Of a stretch of 64,000 bases of DNA, positions 35,286-46,672 are shown piece after piece. The stretch is from positions 364,147-428,146 of the forward strand of contig NW_011887305.1 of NCBI RefSeq assembly GCF_000151315.2, written 5' to 3'. How positions within the stretch are numbered: the first letter of the stretch is position 1; each line of letters begins with the position of its first letter. The position numbers and the translations under genes are program-made. Under the pieces are notes generated by a model that was given only the letters and a program-made list of their open reading frames with translations, was not told the DNA's origin and made no database searches. Origin of the DNA: Capsaspora owczarzaki ATCC 30864 (Eukaryota > Opisthokonta > Filasterea).

Positions 35286-37300
35286 ATGTCAACGACCAGC
35301 CATCCGGCGGCTGATGTGGATGCAACTCGACAGCAGCTCGAGTTCTATTACAGCGATGCAAATCTAGCACGAAATGGATTCCTAATGCAGCGCATTCGCG
35401 AAAGTCCCGATGGATGTGAGGTCTTTGTCGTCCATGTGAAGTGAAATGGGCTCAATACTGACTCTGGTCCCGACGCGTACCAATGCACCTGACAGACGTT
35501 CCTGTGGCAACTATCGCATCGTTCAATAAGCTGGTCGCCCTCGGGGCGGACGAGTCGCTCATTTTCGCTGCAGCTCAAGCATCGCCAGCACTCGAGGTGT
35601 GTGTACGTTCCCCCGAAACGTGCAAAGCCTGCCGAAAGTTATATCAAAACTTGCACACGAGAGCAACATGATTTACCTGGCATGAGGTGTTGGGTTGGTG
35701 GTGGCGGAAATCACGCATCGCTCGTTCTCACCCGTTTTTGACCAAAATTCAGGTCGATGCAAACAAAACGGCAGTTCGACGAAGAACACCGATGCCCGCG
35801 GCGTACAATGCCGACGATCGCACAATCTATGTGGTACAGTGTGTCCGAGAGCTGGAGCGCGAGGCGTTTGCGTTCATTTTCTGATACAATACTGACACGA
35901 CGGTGTCTTTGGTTTTGTTTCCGCTCGTGCACTTGCAGGAAGGCTTCCCCAAGACAACGACAATCGATCATCTACGAGCGTTCTTTGAGCCGTATAGTCA
36001 CGTTTTGGCCGTTCGATTGCCAAAGTTTCATGGCGGCGATCCAAAAGGTTTGTGTGCAACCTTTTGCAGTTTCCATTTGCTCTTCTGCTGACTGCCGTTG
36101 TCGCGATGCATTCGTAGGGTTTGCATTTGTCGAGCTAGCGTTGCTTGAAGACGTTGATCGCGTGTTGCAAGAGCTGAGCGACCGACCATTTTCGGTGCCG
36201 GACGTGCCGTCCGATCCAAGTCTTGCTGAACCATTACGAATCATGACATTGTAACGCAATCGTTCGACTTTGATAGGTGGTGCGACGATCAATGCTGCTT
36301 TGGCTCACTGTGTCATGCCCAATACTTGTGCCGCCGATGCGCCAGAGCCGAGTGGTCGGACTTTAAGGATTCGTACAAGCAAATAAAAAAGCTCGTGGCC
36401 AAGGAGACCAAGAAACAGCGTGCAAAACAAACGCAGCAAGCGCTAGTTCTCCCGCCTGGGCGAGCTGCTGGTCAAGTGAAGAGTGTACAGGAGCCGTATC
36501 GGACTCCATTTGTCCCAGGCGTGATTATTCAGCTCACCGAGCTGTCTCCAGACTCGAGTAAAGCTGGAATTGCGGCAAGTACCAATTTGAAGCTGTGAGA
36601 CTCAGCTTTGGTCGTGGCTAACCATCATGCTGCCGTACAGAAAGAACTTGCGCATCATGGGCAAGTCAAATTTGTCGAGTACACGGCGGGTCAAGCAGTG
36701 GTACGGCTTCCTTGTCCATTTGTCCATTTCTGTTTTTTGCTCTTCTCTCATTTCCACACACAATAGGCAAGTGTACGCTGCGTTGATGCCAGCTCTGCGC
36801 AGGCCATTCTCCGAGCAGCCCATTCGCAAGCTTTTCCGTTCAAAGTTTCTGAACTACGAGGCAAGTTTGGAAGTCAAGCGGGGGCGTGCCTCACTTCTAG
36901 AAGCTGTACTTATTCTGTTGTGAATTGGTGCTCCTGTTGCCTGTGCGCAGGTGGTGCCGAGAAAAAGTTTTGGCAGACGCTTTGGTCGGCTCAGGATGCC
37001 AAACATTCTATAAAGCCTGCTGTGAAGAATGAGCCTTTCAAGAGCGAGGTTGAGCCAGAGCGGCCAGCAAGTCATACCGCTGCCAGCAAGAGATCGCTCT
37101 CTGAAAGTCTGGAAAGCGATGCGATCGTTGCCGCCCAGCCAAGCTCGTCAACGACGACAGAAGCACCTGCTGCCAAAAAACGGCGAACAACACGGCGCAA
37201 GAAGAAATCTCACGGCGCTGCAACTGGAGCGGCAGCACGCGTCCACACGTTCTTTGAGATCGAGGAGGAGGAGCGCGACGACCAAGGAGAGAATGAGTAG
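35286..37300 (+). CDS. La-related protein 7-like (La motif, RRM, C-terminal xRRM)
   Basis: Nine exons: about 35286-35415, 35496-35596, 35753-35833, 35939-36047, 36118-36250, 36346-36574, 36641-36700, 36767-36860 and 36951-37300; 1,287 bases, 428 residues. The La motif starts Q-L-E-F-Y-Y-S-D-A-N-L and continues Y-V-P-V-A-T-I-A-S-F-N-K. RRM1 begins R-T-I-Y-V-E-G-F-P-K-T-T. After A-E-W-S-D-F-K and a Lys-rich helix comes the second RRM, opening F-V-P-G-V-I-I-Q-L and ending with K-K-F-W-Q-T-L-W, as in the extended RRM of LARP7. Family members cap the 3' end of 7SK or telomerase RNA. The C-terminal tail is basic, then acidic. Two introns (after 36574 and 36860) begin GCAAGT instead of GT. Confidence 0.85.
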
Positions 37301-37734
37301 CTGCTGTGCAAGTTATGTTGGAGGGGGATTAGACTCGTTGCTTTGCGTGCGCTGTACCTTCAGCTGGAATTCAGAATGTTTTTTTTTTTCTTTGGTACAC
37401 CACAAAGTTCTCGTTCGGTCGTAACTGTGGCGACGAAAAGAACAAGAGCAACAAGAGCTGCTCTACACCCCCCCCCTCAATGTCTCCAACATCGTTGCGA
37501 AAGCAGACCAACCAAGTGTAGTCGCATGCTGTTGGTCTGCGGAAATCTGAATTGAATGGAAACACGCCCAATGCTCTCGCTGCTTTTGCTCTCCGAGTAC
37601 GAGCACGCTAACTTTGAGCACGAAGACCGAGCAAGAATTTGAAAAGAAATGGAGTAAAAAAATAGGGGGAGTGCTGGCTGAGCCGCTTTGAGGTTTGAGG
37701 TGGGGTGAAGTTCAGTTTTTTTTTTTTTTGACCA
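37301..37734. other. Intergenic region, promoter side of the LRR-kinase gene
   Basis: 434 bases between two plus-strand genes. It has short T- and C-runs and a T-tract immediately before the next start codon. No supported gene. Confidence 0.5.
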
Positions 37735-40700
37735 ATGTCGTTTCTGGGTTTCGGTTTCACGCGGAGGACTCCGCGCGAGTTGTATGACCACGTCAAGAAT
37801 GCCACGGGATATCTATCGTAAGAGAAATAGCCGAGTTTATGACGGCTCGCTGTGAAAGCCCGGATACTGACGAAATGGACGGACAGTTTGTCCGACAGCT
37901 TGATTCGTGCGACGGAAGCGCAATCGGTTGGTGAAGCACTCAAAGTGAACAGGACGCTCACGAAGATCAAGTAAGGTGGCCTGTGCTTGTGAGTGGGTGA
38001 TCCCGCAGCAGCGTACTGATGCAGGGGGACGGACAGTCTGAATGAGAATCTGTTTGGCCCCGCTGGAGCGAGCGCGATTGCGGAGGGACTCAGCATGAAC
38101 CAGGGGCTGACGAATCTCTAGTACGTAGACTAACGCATGTGAGTCGGCGATGCAGCCAGAGAGCATATGGAGCGACTCACTGATGGAGGGGATGGACAGT
38201 GTCAACTACAATGAGATTGGCGATGCTGGATCGCAGGCGTTTGCTGATGCACTCAAAGTGAACAGGACAGTGAAGGAGCTCCTGTAAGTCATCTCTCACT
38301 TTGACTGATGTATGTGAGTCTGATCCAGCAGAGATCAATTAGAATGCTCACTGACGGAAGGGACGGACAGTCTGCAGAATAATCTGATCGGTGAAGCTGG
38401 AGCGCAGGCAATTTCGGAGTCGCTCAAAGTGAACAGAACGTTGACTACGATCGGGTCAGGCATCTCACGCTTTCTGATGCATATGAGTGGGGCTAACTTT
38501 GCAACAAGCAGCAGCAGCAAGAGTGCTCACTGATGGTGGGGATGGACAGTCTGGGCTGGAATGAGATTGGTGATGCTGGAGCGAAGGCGATTTCTGAGTC
38601 GCTCAAAGTGAACAGATCGTTGACTTGCATAGGGTATGTCATCTCAATTTTGACTCGTGCATGTGAGTGGGAAGTTAAGCAGAGGACATTGAAAGTGCTC
38701 ACTGATGGTGGAACTGACAGGCTGACTGGAACCCACATTGGCACTGTTGGAGCACAAGCGATCGCTGAGGGACTCGCAGTGAACAGAACGTTGACTTCGA
38801 TCGGGTATGGCATCGCACCTTGACTGATGCATGCGGATGATCCAGCAGAGAGTTGAGCGTGCTTACTGATGGTGGGGAACGAACAGCTTTGGTGAGAATC
38901 AGATTGGCGATGCTGGAGCGAAAGCAATTGCTGAAGCACTCAAAGTGAACACGACGCTGACTTGCATTTCGTAAGGCGTTTCATTTGGCTGGTTTATGCG
39001 AGTGGATGATTCAGTCGACGCCATTCAGAGTGCTCATTGCTGGAGGCGCTGGACAGTCTGATACAAAGTCAGATTGGCGATGATGGAGCCTGCGCGATTG
39101 CTGAGGCACTCAAAGTGAACACGACGTTGACTGAGATCGTGTAAGCCATCTCACCTGTTCTAATCCACGGGGCAGTAAGAGTGCTCACTAAGGGAGGGGG
39201 GTGTGTGCGGACAGTCTGTACACTAATCAAATTGGCGACGTTGGAGCGCAAGCGATCGCTGAGGCGCTCAAAGTGAACAAGACGGTTACGAAGATCCAGT
39301 CAGTCATTTCATTTCAATTGATGCATATGAGTGGGTGCATTCAACAGAGGCATTCAGAGAACTCATCGAGGGAGCGGGTGGACAGTCTGCAACAGAATCA
39401 GATAGGCGACGCTGGAGCAAAGGCGATTGCGAAGGCACTCAAAGTGAACACTACGGTGACTACACTCCGGTAATAATTGCTTCAAGATGCTCTTGAAGTT
39501 CGTTTGGCTCAGGCTCACGCTACAATCTGACGATGACACCACACTAGTTTGTGGGACAATTTCCTGACGAAGGCTGGAATCAAGGCGCTCAAACAAACGG
39601 GCAACATCCTTTGTTCATTTGTGTAAGCCCCCGCATCTTTATTGATTGTTTGCTTCATCCAGGCAAATGAAATACGAACGACCAACCTTTCAACTTGGGT
39701 GGTGAAATAGGGACAGTATTGGGGCGGATGGACTTGACCAGCAGCGTGTTCCATCGCCTGCCGACTTGGCTCAGATTGCAGCTCGTGCAGCAGCAAACGC
39801 TCAGCCTCAACCTTCTGTCGATCTTGCAACCGAGAATCAGCAATCGCGCTCCGATCTCGCTGACAGCGACCAAAAGGTCGCTGCCAAAGACCAAAAGGTC
39901 GCTGCCAAAGACCAAAAGGTCGCTGCCGAAGACCAAAAGCTCACTGTCAACGACCAAGAGCTGCAACAACTTCGCTCAAATTTCGCTGCCAAAGACCAAG
40001 AGCTGCAACAACTTCGCTCAAATTTTGCCGCCAAAAGCCAGGAGTACACGACCAAGCTCACTGCCAAAGACCAAGAGCTGCAACAACTTCGCTCCAGTCT
40101 CGCCGCCAAAAGCCAGGAGTACACGACCAAGCTCACTGCCAAAGACCAAGAGCTGCAACAACTTCGCTCCAGTCTCGCTGCCCGAAGCCAGGAACTCGCT
40201 TCCAAAGGCAAGGAGCTCGCTACCAGAGACCAGAGGCTGGCCACCAAAGACCAAGAGCTGCAATCACTTCGCTCCAATCTCGCTGCCAAAAACAAGGAGC
40301 TGGCTACCAAAGACCAGAGGCTCGCTGGCAAAGACCAAGAGTTGCAACACCTTCGCTCCGATCATTCTGGCAGCGACCAGAAGCTCATTGCGAAAGACCA
40401 AAGGCTCGCTGCCAAAGACCAGGAGCTGCAACAACTTCGGTCAGATCTCGCTACCAAAAACCAGAAGCTCATTGTTCAAGACCAGGAGCTCGCTGCCAAA
40501 GACCAGGAGCTGCAACAGATTCGCTCAGATCTCGCTTTCAAGGATACCGAACTGAAATCAGCCTTTGGTCGGATCGAAGTACTCGAGCGCAGCCAACCAG
40601 CGCTTGAATCCGCGTCAAGTTTTGACGAAACCATCCCTCGAGTTCCTTTTGCAGTTCTTGTCAGCGCCACGAACAATTTTGCTGCGGATTCCCTGCTCGG

Positions 40701-41493
40701 CGAAGGTGCATTTGGTCGTGTGTACGGCGCTAGTTTGCCTGGACCGCCTGTTGCGGTCGCCATCAAGAAGCTGTCCGCCGAATCCAAGCAAGGCGCTGCC
40801 GAATTCAAATCGGAACTGGACTCTTTGTCGAAGTTCCGCCACGCAAACATCATTGCCATTCTGTCGTATGCTGAGGAAGGCGACGAGCGATGCCTGGTCT
40901 ACGAGTTCATGCCGAATGGTTCGGTTCGCGATCGCTTGAATTTGAAGAACAACACGCCTCCGCTGACCTGGTCCCAGCGCCATCGTATTGCTGTCGATGT
41001 CTCCCGCGGCATGCACTATGTCCAGACAGCCTTCCCCGATCATGCACTGTTCCACCTCGACCTCAAGACGGACAACGTTCTGCTCGACGCGCATTTCAAC
41101 GCAAAAGTGTCGGATTTTGGTCTTGTCCGTGCTGCCAAACACCTCGATGAGAAGAGCTACGTTCGCACGCAGAACGTGCAAGGCACCGCTGTTTACATGT
41201 GTCCGGAGTTTCTTTTCGAGGGCAGAATGACCACCAAGACCGATGTGTTTGCATTTGGCCTGATTCTGCTCGAGCTATTGACCGCCGCCAAGCCTGGGCC
41301 CAGACTGAAAAACGAGATGCGGAAGGCTGTCAAAAACCAAAACATCGTTGAGATGCTGGACTCGGTTCTCAAACCAACCGAAGCAGAGCTCCCGAGCATC
41401 AGCGAGCTTGTCACTCTTGCGCTCGAGTGCCTTGACGAAGCTGCCGATGAACGTCCGTCTTTCGGCCGCCTCCTTGCGACATTGGATCCTTGA
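37735..41493 (+). CDS. LRR - coiled coil - RLK/Pelle-like protein kinase
   Basis: Thirteen exons, 924 residues. Exon 1 (37735-37817) encodes 27 residues. Exons 2-11 (37887-37970, 38037-38120, 38200-38283, 38371-38454, 38550-38633, 38721-38804, 38887-38970, 39057-39140, 39215-39298, 39386-39469) are each exactly 84 bases, phase 2, and each encodes one 28-residue RNI-type leucine-rich repeat (N-x-I-G-D-x-G-A-x-A-I-A-E-A-L-K-V-N). Exon 12 (39548-39622) is a shorter cap. The last exon (39717-41493) has a long coiled coil (about residues 380-635) of A-K-D-Q-E-L-Q-Q-L-R-S units and a kinase domain (643-920): A-T-N-N-F, G-E-G-A-F-G-R-V, V-A-I-K-K, H-L-D-L-K-T-D-N, D-F-G-L-V, C-P-E-F. The Leu in H-L-D makes it a non-RD kinase. 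No signal peptide or membrane segment, so cytosolic. The function is unknown; the architecture suggests a sensor-kinase. Confidence 0.9.
37887..39469 (+). repeat. Tandem array of ten LRR exon-intron units
   Basis: Each unit is an 84-base exon plus a 66-95-base intron. The introns also resemble one another, commonly ending GGGACGGACAG and often containing GTGCTCACTGATGG. Whole exon-intron blocks were therefore duplicated, not just exons. Confidence 0.9.
39870..40540 (+). repeat. Internal repeats encoding the coiled coil
   Basis: Recurring blocks of about 33 and 66 bases built on GCCAAAGACCAAGAGCTGCA. They encode K-D-Q-E-L-Q-Q-L-R-S heptad-like units. Two consecutive longer units at about 40030-40095 and 40096-40161 are nearly identical. 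Confidence 0.85.
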
Positions 41494-42252
41494 TGACAGA
41501 TGGAAAATTGTTGTGTATTGTTGTGTATCAGCATGAAGTTTCAGCATGTCCTAGTTTGTTACGAACTCGGGAACGAGGGGCGTCGGTTCATAGCATGCTC
41601 AACAGCTCAGCTTGAAAGAATGCCCGCGTCATTTGGGAGACTCGAAACGAACACAGCTGTTGATCCGATGTCGGTTGTGTCAATGCGATGCGTTCGGGAT
41701 TGTCAAGTCGACAGTTGTGGGACGATGTTGGTTTGGATTGGCTTCTGAGCACATTCTGGCTCGATTTGTACAAAACCTTTCCCTTGTCTTCGAAGTACTC
41801 TTTCCTCCCCCCCCCCTCCTCCCACTCACCCAAGCTCGACTTTTTCAGCCAGAGACCGTGCTGTTTCATGCCTTGTATATATTGCTGCAATGCCACCCCA
41901 GCTCTGATTCACGTCGTTTAATCTCCGTGGCTGCTTTCAACGCGTCCAATCGCCGTCGAGCTCGTCCCAGCGCTTTTTCATTGGTTTGCATCATTTTCAT
42001 TGCCATTTTCGCCATTTTTCAGCTTCAGTCTTCCTTTCTTTCTTTGCTTTTTCCATTCTCTCTGCTTGTTCTTCTTTGCTGAATGTAAGGTTTTATGGGA
42101 AAGGAAGGGTGGTGGTTGAGGTCGTTGCTCACGACGGTGTGGCTCACCCCTCCGCAATTGGAAGCAGAACGGTAGCTCTCTCTCTCTCTCTCTCTCGACC
42201 CGGTCAAGCCGTTTGAATTCAATCACAAATAAGCCCAGCTCGCAAAAGAGAA
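41494..42252. other. Intergenic region with a CT dinucleotide run
   Basis: 759 bases between two plus-strand genes. It includes a C-run at about 41810 and a (CT)n microsatellite at 42175-42196 close to the next start. No supported gene. Confidence 0.55.
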
Positions 42253-45200
42253 ATGTCCTCAAGCGTCGCCATCAAGCCACAGGGATGCGAGTGCACTGCC
42301 AAGTCTGCGAATCCGGCCGCGTTCGCCCCGGAACGCTCCGACTCGCAGCAGAAACCAGCCTCATCATCATCTGCAGCGACAACCACTACAATGACAAGTG
42401 CACCGTCGTCGACGGACAAGACCTCCTCCCACGAAACTTTATGCCGTTGCTCGCGCATTGTCTCGCGGTCACCAACCCTAATCCAGTCATTGGTCGACTT
42501 TTGCGTCTGCGGACTTGCAGGATGCTCGTGCTCCAACCACGACCACCTCACTGACAATGACAAGGAGGCCGTGCATCATGTTCGCAGCAAGCTTCTGCCA
42601 TGGGAACCAACGCTCCACTTGCTCATGGACAATATCGCAAACGATGCCAAGCACATTGCCAAAGTTTTGCTGCTCCAAGATCCTCAAGGCAGCAGTGGTG
42701 GTGACCAGCCCCACAACAACAACAGCAACAATAACAACACCAAAGGACTGGCAGAATCCGCCGATCGCCCTGCAGCCACCCACCTCGAAGACGACCGCTC
42801 CAAAACCAACGCTTCCAAACCCGAAAACAACATTCAAGGCGTTCGAATCATCAACAACAGAATCGAAATCGCCACCAGGGCTAGCGCCGACGACCAAGAT
42901 GCTGCAGGCACCCTCGCACAGCTGCTTGCACTGCTCCAGCAGAACGGCATTCAAGCTCGCCCCGCCACCGACAACGCGCCACCCGTTCTTCGTGGGCAGC
43001 GCCAATCGAGCCTGGCCCGGTTCCTACCGGCGCGCCTCGCCAGTGCTCGAAACCTTTTCCGAAGCGCCAGTCGCATCAACCCCTTTGCAAGCCGGCAACG
43101 AGCAGCCTCTACTTCCACCGTCAACATTGAGCTCGTCCACGTCCCGGACACTGTCCCTCAGCTCAGCACTGCTTCAAAATCACCCACGGGGACCCCCGCA
43201 CGACGTGTCGCCCTGTCTGTTGATGGCATGACGTGCGCCTCCTGCGTCAACTCGATCGAGTCGGCCATTCAAGTTCTTCCGGGCGTGCTGCACGTCACTG
43301 TTTCGCTTTTGGCGGGCCGTTGCGATGTCGACTTTGATCCGTCGAAAGAGGCCGCCGTGTCGGAAGAATCGATTTGCGCAGCCATCAACGACATGGGCTT
43401 TGACGCATCCATCCTGCCGCCACCGCGCGAGTCTGGCAAGGCGGTGCTGGAGGTGACTGGCATGACATGCGCCTCGTGCGTTGCCTCCATTGAGCAATCG
43501 ATCGGACGGCTGCCCGGCGTTGAATCCATTGCCATCAACCTGCTCGGCGCGACCGCACACGTGAGTTTTGCGCCAGAGACAACCAACCTGCGCACCATCA
43601 TCGAGGCCATCGATGACATGGGCTTTGGTGCCAGCCTGCGCAAGGGCACGAGCGCTTCGGCTGAAGCCAAGCACCGCCGCGAGCTCGAAATTGTGTCCTT
43701 GCGCCGACAGTTTCTCTTCTCGCTCGCCCTGACCATTCCCATCTTTTTGATCGGCATGCTGTTTGAGCTCATCGGTGGCGCTGTCTGGGAGCCGTTCGAA
43801 ACCAAAGTCGTGCGAGGCGTCACAGTCCAACTCGTCATTCTTCTCGTTCTGACCACCATCGTCCAGTTTGGCGTGGGCAAGCGGTTTTACTTTGGCGCAT
43901 TCAATGCGCTCAAGCACCGAACGGCCAACATGGACGTGCTCGTTGCCATTGGCATCACGGCAGCGTACGCCGTGTCCGTTCTGGTCATTATTCTGCGGCT
44001 GGTCGATCCGATGGTCGAAACGATGCAATACTTTGAAACGTCTGCCATGCTGATTACTTTTATTGTCATGGGCAAGTACCTCGAAGCACGCGCCAAGGGC
44101 AAGACCAGCGAGGCGCTCACAAAGCTGTTTGAACTGCAGCCGTCCACGGCCGTTCTCCTCGAGCTCGAGCCGTCAACCACCAAGGTCGATGAGAATTCTG
44201 CTGCTGATAGCCCCGCCCCGGCGGCGCGTGTCTACACGGAAAAGCACATCCCGATCGAGCTGGTCAACGCGGGAGATTTGCTCAAAGTCCTCCCCGGTGC
44301 CAAGATGCCGGTTGACGGCGTTGTCGTTTGGGGCACGGCCAGCGTGGATGAGAGCATGATTACCGGCGAATCCTTGCCAGTGACAAAGAGCGTCGACAGT
44401 CCCGTCACTGGAGGCACGGTCAACTTGAACGGTGCGCTGCACATTCGTGCGACCCGTGTTGGCGAAGACTCGACTCTGGCGCAGATTACCACGCTCATCG
44501 AGAATGCTCAAGCATCCAAGGCCCCCATTCAAGCCTTGGCGGACAAGGTTGCGGGTCGATTTGTGCCGGTGGTCGTGTCCCTGGCCCTCGCAACGTTTGT
44601 CGTCTGGCTGGTGGGTGGGCCTCGAGGTCGTGGACTCTGACTTTTTCCCAATGAATGCTTCTCCTGCGTTGTTTGCCATCGTGACCTTCATCACGGTCAT
44701 GGTGATTGCCTGCCCGTGCGCCTTGGGCCTTGGAACCCCGACAGCCGTGATGGTCGGAACGGGTGTCGGCGCCAGCAACGGCGTTCTGATCAAGGGCGGC
44801 GAGGCGCTGGAGAAGGCGCACAAGACCTCTGCCATCATTTTTGACAAGACAGGCACGCTCACGCACGGCAAGCCGGCTGTGACGCACCTCCGGTTCCTTG
44901 GCGCATCCTCATCGTTGTCGTCGGAGGCCCAGTTTGAGGACTGGCTCGTCTGCGCCGAGAGCGGCAGCGAGCATCCGCTCGGCCGTGCTATCGTGCAGCA
45001 CCTGCAAGCCAAGAATCCCGCTGCAGCCAGCATCGACGCTTCTCGGATTGGCGGCTTCCGTGCCGTTTCAGGCAGAGGGCTCGAGTGCGTGGTGGACGGG
45101 TCGCGTCACATTGTTGTTGGCAACCGCGCCTGGATGACGGAAAACAACGTCGCAATCTCTGAGGCGGTTGAGTCTGACATGGTGGCGTTGGAAGGGCAAG

Positions 45201-45853
45201 GCCACACGGTCATGCTCGCCGCGGCTGGTGCCACAACTTCAGCGGCCACGCCAACCTTTGAGCTGCTCGGCTTTGTGGCGGTTGCCGATACCATCAAGCC
45301 AGAGACGCGCAGCGTCGTGGAAATGCTGCGTCGCCAAAAGATTGAGGTGTGGATGGTCACAGGCGACAACGAGCGCACTGCACGCGCCATTGCACAGCAG
45401 GCCGGAATCACCAACATTTTTGCGCAAGTGCTGCCCGCGGACAAGGCTGAGAAGGTCAAGGAGCTGCGCGCCCAAGGCCACACAGTGGCCATGGTCGGCG
45501 ATGGCATCAACGACTCGCCTGCCCTGGCGGAGGCTGATGTGGGGCTGGCCGTCGGCGCCGGCACGGACGTTGCGATCGAGGCCGCCGACATGGTCCTGCT
45601 CAAGAGCGACCTGCGCGATGTGATTGTGGCGTTCGACATTAGCCGCAAGACCTTCCGTCGCATCCAGCTCAACTTTGTCTGGGCGTACGGCTACAACATC
45701 ATTGCCATCCCGCTTGCCATGGAGATTTTGTACCCCTTCACTGGCTGGGTCTTTCCCGCCTGGCTCGCGGGCCTTGCCATGGCCATGTCCTCTGTCTCTG
45801 TCGTCATGTCTTCGCTGGCCCTCCGTTGGTACCGCAAGCCGCGGATGGACTGA
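42253..45853 (+). CDS. Copper-transporting P1B-type ATPase (ATP7/CCC2-like), frame interrupted once
   Basis: Single exon in two frames (42253 to about 44620, then to 45853). The total is one base more than a multiple of three, so a single extra base near the GTGGGTGGG at about 44613-44622 would explain it; the ideal product is 1,199 residues. The N-terminal 300 residues are Cys-containing low complexity. Two heavy-metal-associated domains follow (about 315-385 and 398-465), each with G-M-T-C-A-S-C. Then come membrane helices, T-G-E-S in the actuator domain, the C-P-C-A-L metal site, D-K-T-G-T-L-T phosphorylation site, S-E-H-P-L nucleotide-binding motif and G-D-G-I-N-D-S-P hinge. It pumps Cu(I) into the secretory pathway or out of the cell. 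If the shift is real, the truncated 795-residue product would lack C-P-C and the catalytic domain. Confidence 0.9.
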
Positions 45854-46672
45854 AACAAAAAAAGTGTTGTGTTTGTGGATCGCGTTGAAATCTTGCATTG
45901 GTGCGTTCGACTCTTTTTGGTCTTTTTTTTTCTGTTTTTGGTGTTGACTGTTTCATCCAACAATCGAAAATCATGCATGTTCAAATTCAATGTCACGGCG
46001 TTGTGAACGAAGCGGAGGGCAAAAGGATGGCGGAGTGTTTCAGTTGAAGGCCAGCCACGTCTCACCTCACCGCAACCAGCACAAACATCATCCCGACCAC
46101 GATCATCATCTTAATCATAGTTATTAATTACAACGGTGGTCACAATCCAATAAATCAAGCAAAAATAATGCGACGTGAGCAAGTTTCAAAGCGGAAGAGG
46201 AGCGGCAGCTGTCCATCCCAACTGTCAACTGCTGATACCAGCTGCCTGCCTTCCATCTGCAGCTGCGGCATGAGTTGTTCCTTCCGCTCAACACTTCACT
46301 CTGCTCCTTCTCAAGCGCAATGCTACTTTGCTCAAGCGCCTGCGAGCTGAAGGAGCGAGCGAGGTAGAGAGAGAGACAGAGATAGAGAGAGAGAGCAAAA
46401 CAGTCGCAACACGAGAGCAGTTCGCAACTCAACAACAACAGATCACAATCCCACTCTTCCTCTGATGCCTCGGCCACTTCTGCACTGCGCAAACATGCAC
46501 CATGGATGTTCTCTACGCATCCATCAATCACTACTTGCCTGTCGCTGTCTGATCGCAGGTGATCCGTATTGCGATCTTTTGCTCAACACTGTGCTAAACT
46601 TGGATGTTTTTGGCTCAGTCTTCATTTTTGTTTTCTTTGTTCATTCAAAATCATCCACCCCGACCGATCAAC
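45854..46672. other. Intergenic region with a GA-rich run
   Basis: 819 bases between two plus-strand genes. It has a GA-rich purine stretch at about 46353-46396. The open frames on either strand are compositionally unconvincing. No supported gene. Confidence 0.5.

Noticed and set aside
37887-39469. Regular spacing that could suggest a CRISPR-like array
   Set aside because: The units are 150-180 bases long and encode leucine-rich repeats with splice sites. No CRISPR is expected in a eukaryotic nuclear genome.
39695-40555. Open frame of S-L-P-K-T-K-S repeats
   Set aside because: It is the +1 frame over the coiled-coil repeats. The kinase frame continues through the coil and explains the sequence.
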